From Croceitalea sp947503285 (GTDB lineage Bacteria; Bacteroidota; Bacteroidia; Flavobacteriales; Flavobacteriaceae): a stretch of 64,000 nucleotides of DNA. Below the pieces are notes generated by a model. It ran no database searches and had not been told where the DNA came from. It worked only from the letters and a program-made list of their open reading frames with translations. The position numbers and the translations under genes were made by a program. This document shows, piece after piece, positions 36,335 to 45,480 of the stretch (position 1 is its first letter; each line of letters opens with the position of its first letter). The stretch lies in NCBI RefSeq assembly GCF_036985505.1, contig NZ_BTGQ01000002.1, positions 62,001 through 126,000 of the forward strand, given 5' to 3'.

Positions 36335-36523
36335 TTATTTTCTTTTGTTGGTTTTAAACATTCCGGAAATTATAGACGAGTAATTGGATGTTACCAATAC
36401 GGCCATATCCAATATAAGCTTTGCAATTGCAATGTCGTTCATTACCTTTTGCCGCATCTCTGGCGGTACTTCCCGTAGGTTTCTGTTCAGTTGACTGAAC
36501 GGATTGTCAAATTCATTTGTCAT
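36335..36523 (-). CDS. 62-aa protein encoded with an ECF sigma factor
   Basis: The start codon overlaps the sigma gene by 11 bases, which argues for translational coupling and a real gene. The protein begins with a polar segment (NPFSQLNRNLREVPPEMRQKV) and has one mostly hydrophobic helix (IAIAKLILDMAVLVTSNY) and a basic tail. I do not recognise a family. Its position is that of an anti-sigma factor, but it has no zinc motif, and the helix could be membrane-associated or amphipathic. Confidence 0.65.
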   Translation of the reverse strand: MTNEFDNPFSQLNRNLREVPPEMRQKVMNDIAIAKLILDMAVLVTSNYSSIISGMFKTNKRK

Positions 36524-37148
36524 CCCCTAGCGTATTATAGGTTTCCAATAGTTTTGCTTTCGCGCGCTTTAAACGCATTTTAACGGCACTCTCCCCTATC
36601 TCAAATAGTGTACTCAATTCTTTTATCGATGCCCCATCTTGGTACTTTAGCAAAAGAATTGATTTATCTTCTGCACTAATAAGATTCAGAGCGCTTTCCA
36701 GTTTGTAGGCCTTCATCTCATAAATACTCTCATCGGGCACCTCATCAGCCAGTTTATATTCGGCATCATCCATTGGTATGGACTTATCACTCATCTTTCG
36801 CTGTTTATTTCGATTGACATAATTCACACAAAAATTATAGGTAAATGAATACAACCAAGTAGAAAATTTGGATTTTTCCTTGAAAGAGGCCAACTTCACG
36901 AACAACATCAAAAAAACATCTTGGGTCAAGTCTTCAGCCTCATCTTGAGACCTAGAAAAACCGTAGCATTTATTATATACCATTTTGGCATAACGGTCGT
37001 ATAAAACACCGAAAAGCAAGGTATCGTTCTTTGCTACGATTTTCGCTACCAACACCTCATCGGTAAGTTGATGATAAGGATCGTCCGTTTTCAATGAATT
37101 CTTATCTTGATTTATAAGAATTAGAAACAAACGCTTTAAAAAAGTCAC
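36513..37148 (-). CDS. ECF RNA polymerase sigma factor, operon with MscS channel
   Basis: This 211-aa sigma-70 protein has an N-terminal extension of about 25 residues. Region 2: LLFGVLYDRYAKMVYNKCYG, DEAEDLTQDVFLMLFVKL and FSTWLYSFTYNFCVNYV. Region 4: EDKSILLLKYQDGASIKELSTL and a recognition helix with ESAVKMRLKRAK. It is the first gene of a three-gene run (sigma, 62-aa protein, MscS). Divergent from the 37214 lipoprotein gene with 65 bp between them, so regulation could be shared. Confidence 0.9.
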   Translation of the reverse strand: MTFLKRLFLILINQDKNSLKTDDPYHQLTDEVLVAKIVAKNDTLLFGVLYDRYAKMVYNKCYGFSRSQDEAEDLTQDVFLMLFVKLASFKEKSKFSTWLYSFTYNFCVNYVNRNKQRKMSDKSIPMDDAEYKLADEVPDESIYEMKAYKLESALNLISAEDKSILLLKYQDGASIKELSTLFEIGESAVKMRLKRAKAKLLETYNTLGDDK

Positions 37149-37191
37149 CTATTTTGTTTTTATATGGTCTTCAAGATAATTGAAATCAGGG

Positions 37192-37199
37192 TATATTTG
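37192..37199 (+). promoter_or_regulatory. Candidate -7 promoter box
   Basis: TATATTTG matches TAnnTTTG and lies 14 bp before the ATG of the lipoprotein gene. A transcript from here would have a leader of only several bases. No -33 TTG at the usual spacing. Confidence 0.35.
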
Positions 37200-37213
37200 A
37201 ACAAAACCGAGAC

Positions 37214-37897
37214 ATGAAAGATTTATATCCGTTTTTTATTTTGGGGCTACTTCTAATTTCAGGCTGTAAAACCGATAGAAAAGAAGAAAAGCCAAAAGAA
37301 ATGATGGTACCTACGGTACTTGAAAAAATAGCAAGTGCCCATGGTTATGAAAACTGGAAAAGTGTTTCAGAAATAGCCTTTACCTTTAATGTAGATAGGG
37401 ATTCTACCCATTTTGAACGTTCTTGGGTATGGAAACCAAAACGTAATGAAGTAACCTACATCTCTGGTAATGATAGCTTAGTTTACAATCGCAGGAACAT
37501 GGATAGTATGGCATTGAAGGCCAATGCAGGTTTTATCAATGACCGGTATTGGTTATTGGCACCATTTAACTTGATTTGGGATGCATCTAATTTTGAATAC
37601 ACCCATATCAAAAGCGATACCGCCCCCATTAGCAAAAAACCAATGCAAAAACTCACTATCGTCTATGGCACTGAAGGGGGCTATACACCGGGTGATGCCT
37701 ATGATTTTTATTTTGAGGATGATTTTTTAATACGCGAATGGGTATTTAGGGAAAGTAACCAATCAGATCCTTCAATGACTACCACTTGGGAGAATTATAG
37801 GATGGAAGATGGATTCAAATTTGCTTTAGACCATAAGAAAGCCAATGAAAACTTCAACCTTTTCTTCGACAATGTAGCCGTAACCATGAAAGAGTAA
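37214..37897 (+). CDS. Conserved lipoprotein of unknown function
   Basis: This 227-aa protein has a lipoprotein signal (FFILGLLLISGC, lipid-modified Cys at 18). The body is beta-rich, with a run of antiparallel-strand-like segments (AFTFNVDRDSTHFERSWVW, NEVTYISGNDSLVYN, YDFYFEDDFLIREWVF), reminiscent of LolA/LolB-like half-barrels but without a decisive motif. I do not recognise the family. It is convergent with the MFS gene: its stop ends at 37897 and the neighbour's stop begins at 37898. Confidence 0.75.
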   Translation: MKDLYPFFILGLLLISGCKTDRKEEKPKEMMVPTVLEKIASAHGYENWKSVSEIAFTFNVDRDSTHFERSWVWKPKRNEVTYISGNDSLVYNRRNMDSMALKANAGFINDRYWLLAPFNLIWDASNFEYTHIKSDTAPISKKPMQKLTIVYGTEGGYTPGDAYDFYFEDDFLIREWVFRESNQSDPSMTTTWENYRMEDGFKFALDHKKANENFNLFFDNVAVTMKE

Positions 37898-39043
37898 TCA
37901 ACCTCTTCGATATAGCCTAAAAGTTGCCAATAGTATGATAAGTGAGCATATCAATAATGCCCAAAAGCTTGCTTTCAAAGATATACCCTCGGCTAAAAAA
38001 CCTAGAATGACGGGGCCAAGCAGAAACCCAGAATATCCCGTACCAGCAATAAAAGCAACACCTTGTGATGATTCAACGCCTTTTACATTACCCCCAATTC
38101 TGAACAATTCAGGTACCATAACGGAAAAACCCAAACCATTTAGGGCAAAGCCAAATATTGCCAGAACCGTATTTGTTGACAACACCATGATGAATCCTAA
38201 AATAGCGATCAACGCACCCAGGGCCACCAATTTAACAGAACCTATGCGTTGGCTAATTCCATCCCCCAGAAAACGCCCCAAGGTCATCATAGCAGAAAAG
38301 GCCAAAAATCCTGCTCCAATGAGCGCTTCTGGAGCCAGGGTTATTTCCTTTAGGTAAAGGGCACTCCAATCTACAATGGCCCCTTCACTGCCCATACTTA
38401 CAAAGCCAATGATACCCAATACGAATAATGGTTTAAAAAGATTCAAACTAAGGGGTTCTTTTTGAATAGGGGCCGCCTCTATGGAATAGTACTTTTTCTT
38501 AAGCGTGAAATTGACCAATAACACCAAAATTACGGTGAACAGCATATGAAGGAATGGGTTGTTGATCACTGGTATCAATAAGCTGCCAAGCCCTACTAAA
38601 ACCCCGCCTAAACTAAAAAAACCATGTGCGGCCGACATGAAGTTCTTTTTATCTTCTTTTTCAATCTCGGTAACCAAGGTATTCATCGCGATATCGGTCA
38701 ATCCATTTGAGGTACCAAAAAGAAACAATGAAGCACAAAGTAAATAGTAGTTCGGCGCCAGTAGGGGCAAAAGGGCCGTAATACTATTAAGAACAACGCC
38801 CAGCCAGGTAGCCCTACCAACCCCCAACCTATTGATGATTTTTGAGGCCAATGGAAAAATAGCGAATACCCCTAAGGACAAAAAGAAAATGGCAATACCC
38901 AAATCTGCCTTATCAATCTGTAATTTCTCCTTCACAGATGGAATATATATTGCCCATGTCCCAAACCAGATATTCAAACTGGTAAAAACAAAAGCTGGGG
39001 CAAAATATTTGGGGTTTGATAGTATGAGCTGGAGTGACTTCAT
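37898..39043 (-). CDS. MFS transporter
   Basis: The 381-aa protein has about 12 hydrophobic helices. The first loop carries a SKIINRLGVGRATWLG variant of the MFS motif A, and the second half has LGDGISQRIGSVKLV. The pattern resembles the small sugar/FucP-like or YbjJ-like group, but the substrate is not decided. It lies 24 bp downstream of kynU on the same strand, so it could move a kynurenine-pathway metabolite; this is context only. Confidence 0.85.
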   Translation of the reverse strand: MKSLQLILSNPKYFAPAFVFTSLNIWFGTWAIYIPSVKEKLQIDKADLGIAIFFLSLGVFAIFPLASKIINRLGVGRATWLGVVLNSITALLPLLAPNYYLLCASLFLFGTSNGLTDIAMNTLVTEIEKEDKKNFMSAAHGFFSLGGVLVGLGSLLIPVINNPFLHMLFTVILVLLVNFTLKKKYYSIEAAPIQKEPLSLNLFKPLFVLGIIGFVSMGSEGAIVDWSALYLKEITLAPEALIGAGFLAFSAMMTLGRFLGDGISQRIGSVKLVALGALIAILGFIMVLSTNTVLAIFGFALNGLGFSVMVPELFRIGGNVKGVESSQGVAFIAGTGYSGFLLGPVILGFLAEGISLKASFWALLICSLIILLATFRLYRRG

Positions 39044-39067
39044 AAATCGGCAAACACAAAGGTTAAT

Positions 39068-40336
39068 TTATTTTGATTGAATTCCCGCTTTCAAAACTTC
39101 ACCAAACCGATACATATCTTCGAAAGAACAATAGAAAGGGGCAGGTGCCAATCGTATAACATTGGGTTCACGCCAATCGGTAATAACCCCATTTTTCATT
39201 AGATAGTCAAATAAAGATTTGCCCTGACCATGCAAAAAGACGGAAAGTTGACAGCCCCGCTCTTTGGGGGTGATGATCTCAAAAGTACTTTCGACCTGTT
39301 TATCCACCTCATTTAAAATAAACTCTAAATATGCGGTGAGCAACTTTTGTTTTTTGAGCAAAGCTGGCATACCTACCTCTTCAAATAGCGCCAGAGAAGC
39401 TAAATAAGGGGCTACGGCCAGAATGGGTGCATTGCTCAATTGCCAAGCATCCGCATTTTCCATTGGCTCAAATTCGGGTTTCATCAAAAACCTTGTTTCT
39501 TTTTTTGTACCCCACCAACCTTCAAAACGGGGAATATCTTTTCGATTCAAATGCCGTTCGTGTATAAAAACACCACTTGCATTACCGGGTCCGCTATTCA
39601 TATACTTATAGCTACACCAAGCGGCAAAATCCACGTCCCAATTATGCAGGTCCAGTTCAATATTACCTGCTGCATGGGCGAGATCCCATCCGACAAAGGC
39701 ACCTACGCCCTTAGCTGAAGCTGTAATGGTACCCATATCAAAAACTTGTCCGTTATAATAATTTACACCCCCAATCAATACCAATGCCAATCCATCATCG
39801 AGTTCTTTTATTTTAGAGACAATATCTTCGGTTCGCCAATGGTGTTCCCCATCCCTTTTTTTGACTTCAACAATGGCCTCTTCTGGATTTAAGCCATGAA
39901 AACGAACTTGACTTTGAAGCATGTACTGATCAGAGGGAAAAGCTTTTTCTTCGCACAATATCTTAAACCGCTTTTTTGTAGGTCTGTAAAAAGACACCAA
40001 TAACAAATGTAGATTGACGGTAAGCGTGTTCATAACGGTGACCTCTTCCTTCTTTGCCCCAACTACTTTCGCCAATGGTGCTGCCAAACGTTCATGATAG
40101 TCCCACCAAGGTTTATCGGCATAAAAATGCCCTTCCACGGCCATTTCTGCCCAATCTTTCATAACGTTATCTATATAATCCTTGACATTTTTAGGTTGTA
40201 GGCCAAGTGAATTACCAGTGAAATAGATAACATCTTTATGGTTTACTTGTGGATAATGGAACTGGCCCCTATATGACGCCAAAGGATCCTCCTTATCAAG
40301 TTTTTGTGCAAAAGCCAATGAATTCTCGAATTGCAT
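39068..40336 (-). CDS. kynU: Kynureninase
   Basis: This PLP enzyme splits kynurenine or 3-hydroxykynurenine to (3-hydroxy)anthranilate plus alanine. It has 422 aa. GNSLGLQPK at 41-49, GWDLAHAAGN at 217-226 and the PLP Lys244 in WCSYKYMNSGPG are the family signatures; the C-terminal FLHGQGKSLFDYL and NVIRLAPAPFYCSFED segments also fit. With kmo at 23.7 kb it gives two steps of the de novo NAD or tryptophan degradation route; the dioxygenases are outside the window. It is probably co-transcribed with the MFS gene downstream. Confidence 0.94.
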   Translation of the reverse strand: MQFENSLAFAQKLDKEDPLASYRGQFHYPQVNHKDVIYFTGNSLGLQPKNVKDYIDNVMKDWAEMAVEGHFYADKPWWDYHERLAAPLAKVVGAKKEEVTVMNTLTVNLHLLLVSFYRPTKKRFKILCEEKAFPSDQYMLQSQVRFHGLNPEEAIVEVKKRDGEHHWRTEDIVSKIKELDDGLALVLIGGVNYYNGQVFDMGTITASAKGVGAFVGWDLAHAAGNIELDLHNWDVDFAAWCSYKYMNSGPGNASGVFIHERHLNRKDIPRFEGWWGTKKETRFLMKPEFEPMENADAWQLSNAPILAVAPYLASLALFEEVGMPALLKKQKLLTAYLEFILNEVDKQVESTFEIITPKERGCQLSVFLHGQGKSLFDYLMKNGVITDWREPNVIRLAPAPFYCSFEDMYRFGEVLKAGIQSK

Positions 40337-40369
40337 AGCTCAATTTTTGTTAAAATTACGGTTACCAAA

Positions 40370-40828
40370 TTAAACTATCCGCATTTCGCAGATATGTTTT
40401 TTGAATCCTACTTTTTCATACGCCCTTAAAGCCGGCAAGTTTTCATCATAAACCGTCAATCTGATTTCCATCAATCCTTGACCATGACACCATGATACCA
40501 ATTCGGCAATGATCTTTTGATTGATGCCCTTACCGCGGTAGGCCGGTATGGTATACATAAAACCTAGGTAACCGTAATACTTGTGATCTAAATAAGGTCG
40601 TGCTTCTTTCTTTAAGGCATAACCTGAACTTACCAAGGTTCCATCAACTTCACCGATGACGATTTTCACATCGTCCCTATTGACATACTCTTCAATATCA
40701 TAATAACTTACAGGATCTTTTGCGATTGTAGGGTCAAAAGGACGCTCAGCCTTGATCAGTTCTTGTTCAAAGCGCAGCAAGGTGGTTAAATCGGCACTTT
40801 GGGCATCACGAATAACAAGCTTTTTCAT
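40370..40828 (-). CDS. GNAT-family N-acetyltransferase
   Basis: The protein has 152 aa from the ATG at 40828; the frame is open six codons further, but the shorter start gives the normal GNAT opening KLVIRDAQSADLTTLLRFE. The acetyl-CoA loop is YRGKGINQKI, and the C-terminal NLPALRAYEKVGFKK is the usual last helix and strand. The acceptor is unknown. It lies 33 bp upstream of kynU on the same strand and is divergent from the O-methyltransferase gene. Confidence 0.87.
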   Translation of the reverse strand: MKKLVIRDAQSADLTTLLRFEQELIKAERPFDPTIAKDPVSYYDIEEYVNRDDVKIVIGEVDGTLVSSGYALKKEARPYLDHKYYGYLGFMYTIPAYRGKGINQKIIAELVSWCHGQGLMEIRLTVYDENLPALRAYEKVGFKKHICEMRIV

Positions 40829-40874
40829 GAATCTAAAATAAGGCATATTTGATTATTTTTACCGAAAGTTTTTC

Positions 40875-41516
40875 ATGCATTTCTTATCACAACTACTTGA
40901 AAAATATATTGATGATCACACCGAACCTGAGCCGGGGTTATTACAAGAGCTCACTCGTGAGACCCATCTAAAAGTGGTTCAACCGCGCATGATAACCGGC
41001 CATTTTCAGGGAAGGGTACTCAGTTTATTATCAAAGATTATAGCGCCGAAAGCTATTTTGGAAATTGGTACGTATACGGGTTATTCGGCAATCTGCTTGG
41101 CAGAAGGCCTACAAGAAAACGGCGTCTTGCATACCGTTGATGTCAATGAGGAATTATACCCCATACAACGCGATTATTTCGACAGAAGTGGTTTTGGAAA
41201 CCAAATCGTTCAACACATAGGTGATGCGCTTCAAGTCGTACCCGAGATGGATGTAACCTTTGATTTGATATTTATTGATGCCAATAAAAAAAATTACGAG
41301 GGTTATTTTGAAACGGTTATCAAGAAAACTAAGAGCGGAAGTGTCATACTATCGGATAACGTACTTTGGTCAGGAAAGGTCATAGAACCCTTAAAAAAAT
41401 CTGATAAAACAACCGAAGCACTTTTGAATTACAATGCGAAACTTAAAAATGACCCTCGCGTAGAGACCGTAATCTTACCTATAAGGGATGGTCTTACACT
41501 TAGCCGGGTGGTCTAA
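40875..41516 (+). CDS. SAM-dependent O-methyltransferase (class I, COMT-like)
   Basis: The 213-aa protein belongs to the small O-methyltransferase_3 family, related to catechol O-methyltransferase and caffeoyl-CoA methyltransferase. SAM motif I is LEIGTYTGYSAICLAEGL; HTVDVNEELYPIQRDYF, the metal-ligand-type FDLIFIDANKKNYEGYF and LSDNVLWSGKV follow as in the family. Substrate unknown. The gene has 46 bp to the divergent GNAT gene and its stop overlaps the convergent PAP2 stop (CTAA at 41513-41516). Confidence 0.92.
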   Translation: MHFLSQLLEKYIDDHTEPEPGLLQELTRETHLKVVQPRMITGHFQGRVLSLLSKIIAPKAILEIGTYTGYSAICLAEGLQENGVLHTVDVNEELYPIQRDYFDRSGFGNQIVQHIGDALQVVPEMDVTFDLIFIDANKKNYEGYFETVIKKTKSGSVILSDNVLWSGKVIEPLKKSDKTTEALLNYNAKLKNDPRVETVILPIRDGLTLSRVV

Positions 41517-42079
41517 GACAACAATTCATGTTTTTTAAAGAAGTGTCGGTAAATTCTGTAAAATAAAATTCCCGACAAGGTGCCGATAACGGCCCCTGCA
41601 ATAATATCCAACGGAAAATGTACCCCCACATAAATCCTACTCATACAAAACAAGAGGGGCCAAATAAAAAACAGTAGGGACCATTTTGCCTTCTTCCAAA
41701 GTAGAAGTACCATTAGGGTTGTTATTGAAAATGAACTGGATGCATGGCCCGAAAAAAAACTATAATCCGTCGGGCTTTTTAAAATACGAATCAAGGTATT
41801 GATCTCTACGTCATTATTTGGTCGTAACCTGGCAACCCCAATCTTAGTGAGATTGGTAATCACTATCACGAAAAAGACGAGTGACAATACCGTAGTCAAT
41901 TTGATAAAGGCATCCTTTCTAGGATATTTTAAAAAGAACAATAAAATAAAAATAAAAAATAAGGGGGTCCAAGTGGTTATACTGGTCACCGTAGACCAAA
42001 ATATATCATACTCTTCGAGGCCTAGGCTATTGAGGTACACAAAGGTTTCGCGGTCCCATTTGAGCAACGCTTCCAACAT
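41513..42079 (-). CDS. PAP2-superfamily membrane phosphatase
   Basis: This 188-aa protein has five to six TM helices. The three phosphatase motifs are present: KIGVARLRPNN (K-x6-RP type), FFSGHASSS (SGH) and SRIYVGVHFPLDI (SR-x5-H-x3-D). The EALLKWDRETFVYLNSLG start is typical of Bacteroidota undecaprenyl-diphosphatase/lipid A phosphatase-like members. It may recycle undecaprenyl-PP or dephosphorylate a lipid. It follows tatA with a single base between the genes. Confidence 0.9.
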   Translation of the reverse strand: MLEALLKWDRETFVYLNSLGLEEYDIFWSTVTSITTWTPLFFIFILLFFLKYPRKDAFIKLTTVLSLVFFVIVITNLTKIGVARLRPNNDVEINTLIRILKSPTDYSFFSGHASSSFSITTLMVLLLWKKAKWSLLFFIWPLLFCMSRIYVGVHFPLDIIAGAVIGTLSGILFYRIYRHFFKKHELLS

Positions 42080-42080
42080 C

Positions 42081-42359
42081 TTACTTGGAACTTCTTTTTA
42101 CGGCTCCTGTTACGTCTTCTACATTTTTCTTTACCTCATCGAGCTCTTTCTTGATATCTTTGGCAAAATCGGTATCCATACCTTGTTTTTCGGCACTCTT
42201 CTGAATCTCACGTTTGATATCATCGGTAGCATCACGTAACTGGCGCATACCCTTGCCAAGGCCTTTGGCAATACCAGGAATCTTATCAGCACCAAATACC
42301 ATGACCACGACAAACATGATAAAGAAAATTTCACCTCCACTTATAAACAAAAATTGCAT
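42081..42359 (-). CDS. tatA: Twin-arginine translocase subunit TatA/E
   Basis: The protein has 92 aa: one N-terminal helix (IFFIMFVVVMVFG), the hinge FGADKIPGIAKGLGKG that is diagnostic of the family, an amphipathic helix, and a charged tail (KKELDEVKKNVEDV). TatA oligomers form the pore for folded Tat substrates. Three Tat-type signals occur in this window (351, 3611 and 53178 genes). tatC is not in the window. It lies between a lipoprotein gene (20 bp upstream) and the PAP2 gene. Confidence 0.92.
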   Translation of the reverse strand: MQFLFISGGEIFFIMFVVVMVFGADKIPGIAKGLGKGMRQLRDATDDIKREIQKSAEKQGMDTDFAKDIKKELDEVKKNVEDVTGAVKRSSK

Positions 42360-42379
42360 AGGGCAAAGATAGTATTTGA

Positions 42380-43021
42380 TTAGGATTGAAAGAAGTTTAT
42401 TATTGATGTTTCCCTTTCTAGCGAAGTTCCATCATCAAACCCCACGACAATTTTAAAAGCGGCGCTTTCAGATACCATCCCACTATCACCGATCCTAAAA
42501 TCATATTGATTGATAAAGCTTAGATTATCCTCTAGCAGTCGAGTAGCCTCCAACGCTTCATCAATAGTCAATAAGTCCCCCTCGAACTCCATAAAATTTT
42601 CTACACGAAAAGCAGACGTTATGGGAATAAAGCCTACTTCTTCATCGATTTTCTGTAAAATTTGGATATTCTCGACCTTATTATTGATGTTGACAAATAA
42701 GACACAACTACAGGCATAGGCCGATGAGAAACCAAAAGAGCCCTGGGTAGGTAAGTTTTTCAACCCAACTTGTCTTTGTTCGAACGGGAAGGAAACCCTT
42801 AGTAAAAAATCCGCTTTGGCAATACTATCCAAAATCCGAATTGGCATATCATCAGACTGCGGTGGCAATTTGAAGGTCTCCGCTTCCAACCCCGTAAATG
42901 ATAAATTGGTTATATCTGAACTACAATTACACTCAAAATCATCCGTTTCCCCATCATCACTGCAAGATAAAATAGTGAGTATGAAATACAGTATAAATAG
43001 GGCAATGGCATTCTTTTTCAT
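42380..43021 (-). CDS. Lipoprotein of unknown function
   Basis: About 213 aa are read from the ATG at 43021, which puts the signal at the very start (IALFILYFILTILSC, lipid Cys at 20); the frame is open five codons further. Two close cysteines follow (ECNCSS) and two more occur in AYACSCVLF. The rest is without a recognised domain. It precedes tatA and PAP2 on the same strand. A terminator for the upstream M1 peptidase gene separates it from that gene. Confidence 0.7.
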   Translation of the reverse strand: MKKNAIALFILYFILTILSCSDDGETDDFECNCSSDITNLSFTGLEAETFKLPPQSDDMPIRILDSIAKADFLLRVSFPFEQRQVGLKNLPTQGSFGFSSAYACSCVLFVNINNKVENIQILQKIDEEVGFIPITSAFRVENFMEFEGDLLTIDEALEATRLLEDNLSFINQYDFRIGDSGMVSESAAFKIVVGFDDGTSLERETSIINFFQS

Positions 43022-43047
43022 ATCACCAAGATACAAATAAAAGGGCT

Positions 43048-43078
43048 AAAAAAAAGCCCCAACCGAGAGGGTTGGGGC
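43048..43078 (-). terminator. Intrinsic terminator of the M1 peptidase gene
   Basis: On the minus strand a 9-bp GC-rich stem (GCCCCAACC/GGTTGGGGC) with a short loop is followed by eight T. It lies 22 bp after the M1 peptidase stop. Confidence 0.88.
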
Positions 43079-43099
43079 CGTAACTAATTCTACTTGGTC

Positions 43100-45421
43100 T
43101 TATTTGCCCTTGACCTTTTCCTTAAATTGGTCAAAGTCAGATTTCTCTTCTTTAATGGGCCAAGCATTATTTGTCGTGTCGATATCGGCCGTTTCCAATT
43201 TTGGATCGACTACAATACCCACTAACTCTTTTTGTGATGAAATCACCCTTTTCACCTCGGCATCATTCTTTCTCCATATCTCTGCAGGATAGGTAATGTT
43301 CTCTTTTGTTCCGTCCGCATACGTATATTCCACGATCAATGGCATCGGAATACCCCCTGGCTTATCAAAAGTGACCTCATAAAAATATTTGGGTTCTTGT
43401 ACTTGTGCCCTTTCTTCGGCTGTCAAGTTATCCATCATGAATTCATTCAGGTTTTGGGAAACTTCAGAAGGTGCTTTTCCTTTTAAATCCTCATTGAAAT
43501 CCTCACTACGCTCTTCGGCAAGATAAACCAATGGTGGTAGATCAGCTGCCGTTAGGTTACGGGCAGCCATATACTCTTTCATTTCTTTAGTGATCTCATT
43601 GGTTACGTAGTATTTCTTGACCTCTTTTACACCAATGTCGACGTAATCAGTGGTATAGAACCAACCTCTCCAATACCAGTCCAAATCTACGGCAGAAGCG
43701 TCTTCCATGGTCCTGAAGAAATCTTCAGGGGTCGGATGTTTGAACATCCAACGTTTTGAATACGTCTTGAAAGCATGGTCAAACAACTCTTTGCCCATAA
43801 CGGTTTCACGCAATATATTCAAGGCGGTTGCAGGTTTTCCGTAAGCATTCGGCCCTAGTTGATAGACGTTCTCAGGGTTTGACATAATTGGTGAAATATA
43901 GCTCTGGTCGCCGGCCATATAAGGTACTATTTTCGCCGCTTCCCCCCTTCTTGAGGGGTATTTGTCGTTTGGAGCGATTACATCAGGATAGTTCTCGCCA
44001 AATTCCTGCTCAGCGAGATATTGCATAAAAGTGTCCAATCCTTCATCCATCCAACCCCATTGACGTTCGTCTGAATTCACGATCATCGGAAAAAAGTTAT
44101 GACCTACTTCATGAATGATCACACTGATCATACCATATTTGGTACGGTCTGAATACGTGCCATCCTCATTTGGCCGTCCGTAGTTCCAACATATCATCGG
44201 ATATTCCATACCTTGATTTTTAGCATGCACCGATATAGCCTTGTGATAAGGATAATCGAAGGTAAACTTTGAGTAGGTCTTCAAGGTTTGTACCACTGCC
44301 TTGGTAGATTGCTCTTCCCACAATGGATTACCCTCTTTAGGATACATGGAAACCGCCATTACATCCCTGTTTCCAATTTTAACGGCTTGCATGTCCCAAA
44401 TAAACTTACGCGAGGTTGCGAAACCGAAATCACGGACCATTTGGCCTGGCTCGGTCTTGAACTTCCAGGTATTCGTTTTTTCTGAAAAAGAACCTTCTTT
44501 GGCCTCTACTTCAGCCTGTGTGACGATTACAACGGGTTTATCGTATGATTTTTTAGCTTGGTCATAGCGTTTCATCATCTCTTTAGTGAACACTTCTTTC
44601 CTATTTTGAAGTACACCAGTGGCGTCTACAACATGATCTGCGGGCACCGTTATATCGACCTCATAATTTCCAAAGGGCAAAGCGAACTCCCCACTGCCCC
44701 AAAATTGGTGGTTTTGCCATCCCTCAACATCAGAATAAACCGCCATTCTTGGGAAAAACTGTGCAATAACATAGGCACGGTTACCATCTTTTGGAAAATA
44801 TTCAAAGCCCGAACGGGCCCTATTGACCGTATGATCAGGTATATTGTACCACCATTTTATCGAAAAAGAGGTAGAAGCACCACTCTTCAATGCTTGCGGA
44901 ATATTGATGCGCATCATGGTCTGATTGATCGTGAACGAAAGTGGTTTGCCTGAAGCATCTTTTACCCAGTCAATGTTGAAACCCCCATCAAATGGCTCGG
45001 TCACATAGGTTTGCGCAAAATTACCTGCGGTGTACGCTATATTGACCCCATTACCATTTCGCAATGGCGATTTTGAATCTTTTGCCCGTACGTTTTGATC
45101 TAGTTGCACCCATAAAAACTCAAGGTCATCGGGTGAGTTGTTGGTATATGTGATGGTTTCTTCCCCATAGATTTTGGCATTCTTATCATCAAGGGTGATA
45201 TCCATTTTATAATCGGCCTGCTGTTGGTAGTAATCAGGTCCGGGGGCACCTGATGCCGATCTGTATGTATTCGGCGTAGAAAACTCCTCATACAACTGCT
45301 TGAATCTACTTTGGTTTACATGACCCGGTTCGCGCCCTTCTTTTTCTTCCGTTTCCTGTGCGAATACCATTGCGGCGAACAAGAAGAAAAATGAAGCGAA
45401 ACAATACTTGATTTTATTCAT
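43100..45421 (-). CDS. M1-family metallopeptidase
   Basis: The 773-aa protein has a signal peptide (FASFFFLFAAMVFAQ). The N-terminal saddle domain (about 70-290) contains DITLDDKNAKIYGEETI. The catalytic domain has the substrate loop QGMEYPM (about 403-409) and the zinc motif HEVGH (437-441), with the third ligand in WMDEGLDTF about 19 residues on. The C-terminal part (GDQSYISPIMSNP onward) fits the Bacteroidota periplasmic M1 branch. It releases N-terminal amino acids from peptides. It is the first of a set with the DUF6702 gene and two regulatory-domain paralogues on the same strand. Confidence 0.93.
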   Translation of the reverse strand: MNKIKYCFASFFFLFAAMVFAQETEEKEGREPGHVNQSRFKQLYEEFSTPNTYRSASGAPGPDYYQQQADYKMDITLDDKNAKIYGEETITYTNNSPDDLEFLWVQLDQNVRAKDSKSPLRNGNGVNIAYTAGNFAQTYVTEPFDGGFNIDWVKDASGKPLSFTINQTMMRINIPQALKSGASTSFSIKWWYNIPDHTVNRARSGFEYFPKDGNRAYVIAQFFPRMAVYSDVEGWQNHQFWGSGEFALPFGNYEVDITVPADHVVDATGVLQNRKEVFTKEMMKRYDQAKKSYDKPVVIVTQAEVEAKEGSFSEKTNTWKFKTEPGQMVRDFGFATSRKFIWDMQAVKIGNRDVMAVSMYPKEGNPLWEEQSTKAVVQTLKTYSKFTFDYPYHKAISVHAKNQGMEYPMICWNYGRPNEDGTYSDRTKYGMISVIIHEVGHNFFPMIVNSDERQWGWMDEGLDTFMQYLAEQEFGENYPDVIAPNDKYPSRRGEAAKIVPYMAGDQSYISPIMSNPENVYQLGPNAYGKPATALNILRETVMGKELFDHAFKTYSKRWMFKHPTPEDFFRTMEDASAVDLDWYWRGWFYTTDYVDIGVKEVKKYYVTNEITKEMKEYMAARNLTAADLPPLVYLAEERSEDFNEDLKGKAPSEVSQNLNEFMMDNLTAEERAQVQEPKYFYEVTFDKPGGIPMPLIVEYTYADGTKENITYPAEIWRKNDAEVKRVISSQKELVGIVVDPKLETADIDTTNNAWPIKEEKSDFDQFKEKVKGK

Positions 45422-45480
45422 TTTCTATTGATTTTAAGTAGCGAAAAATACTTCTTTTTTAACGATTCATTAAGGAATGC

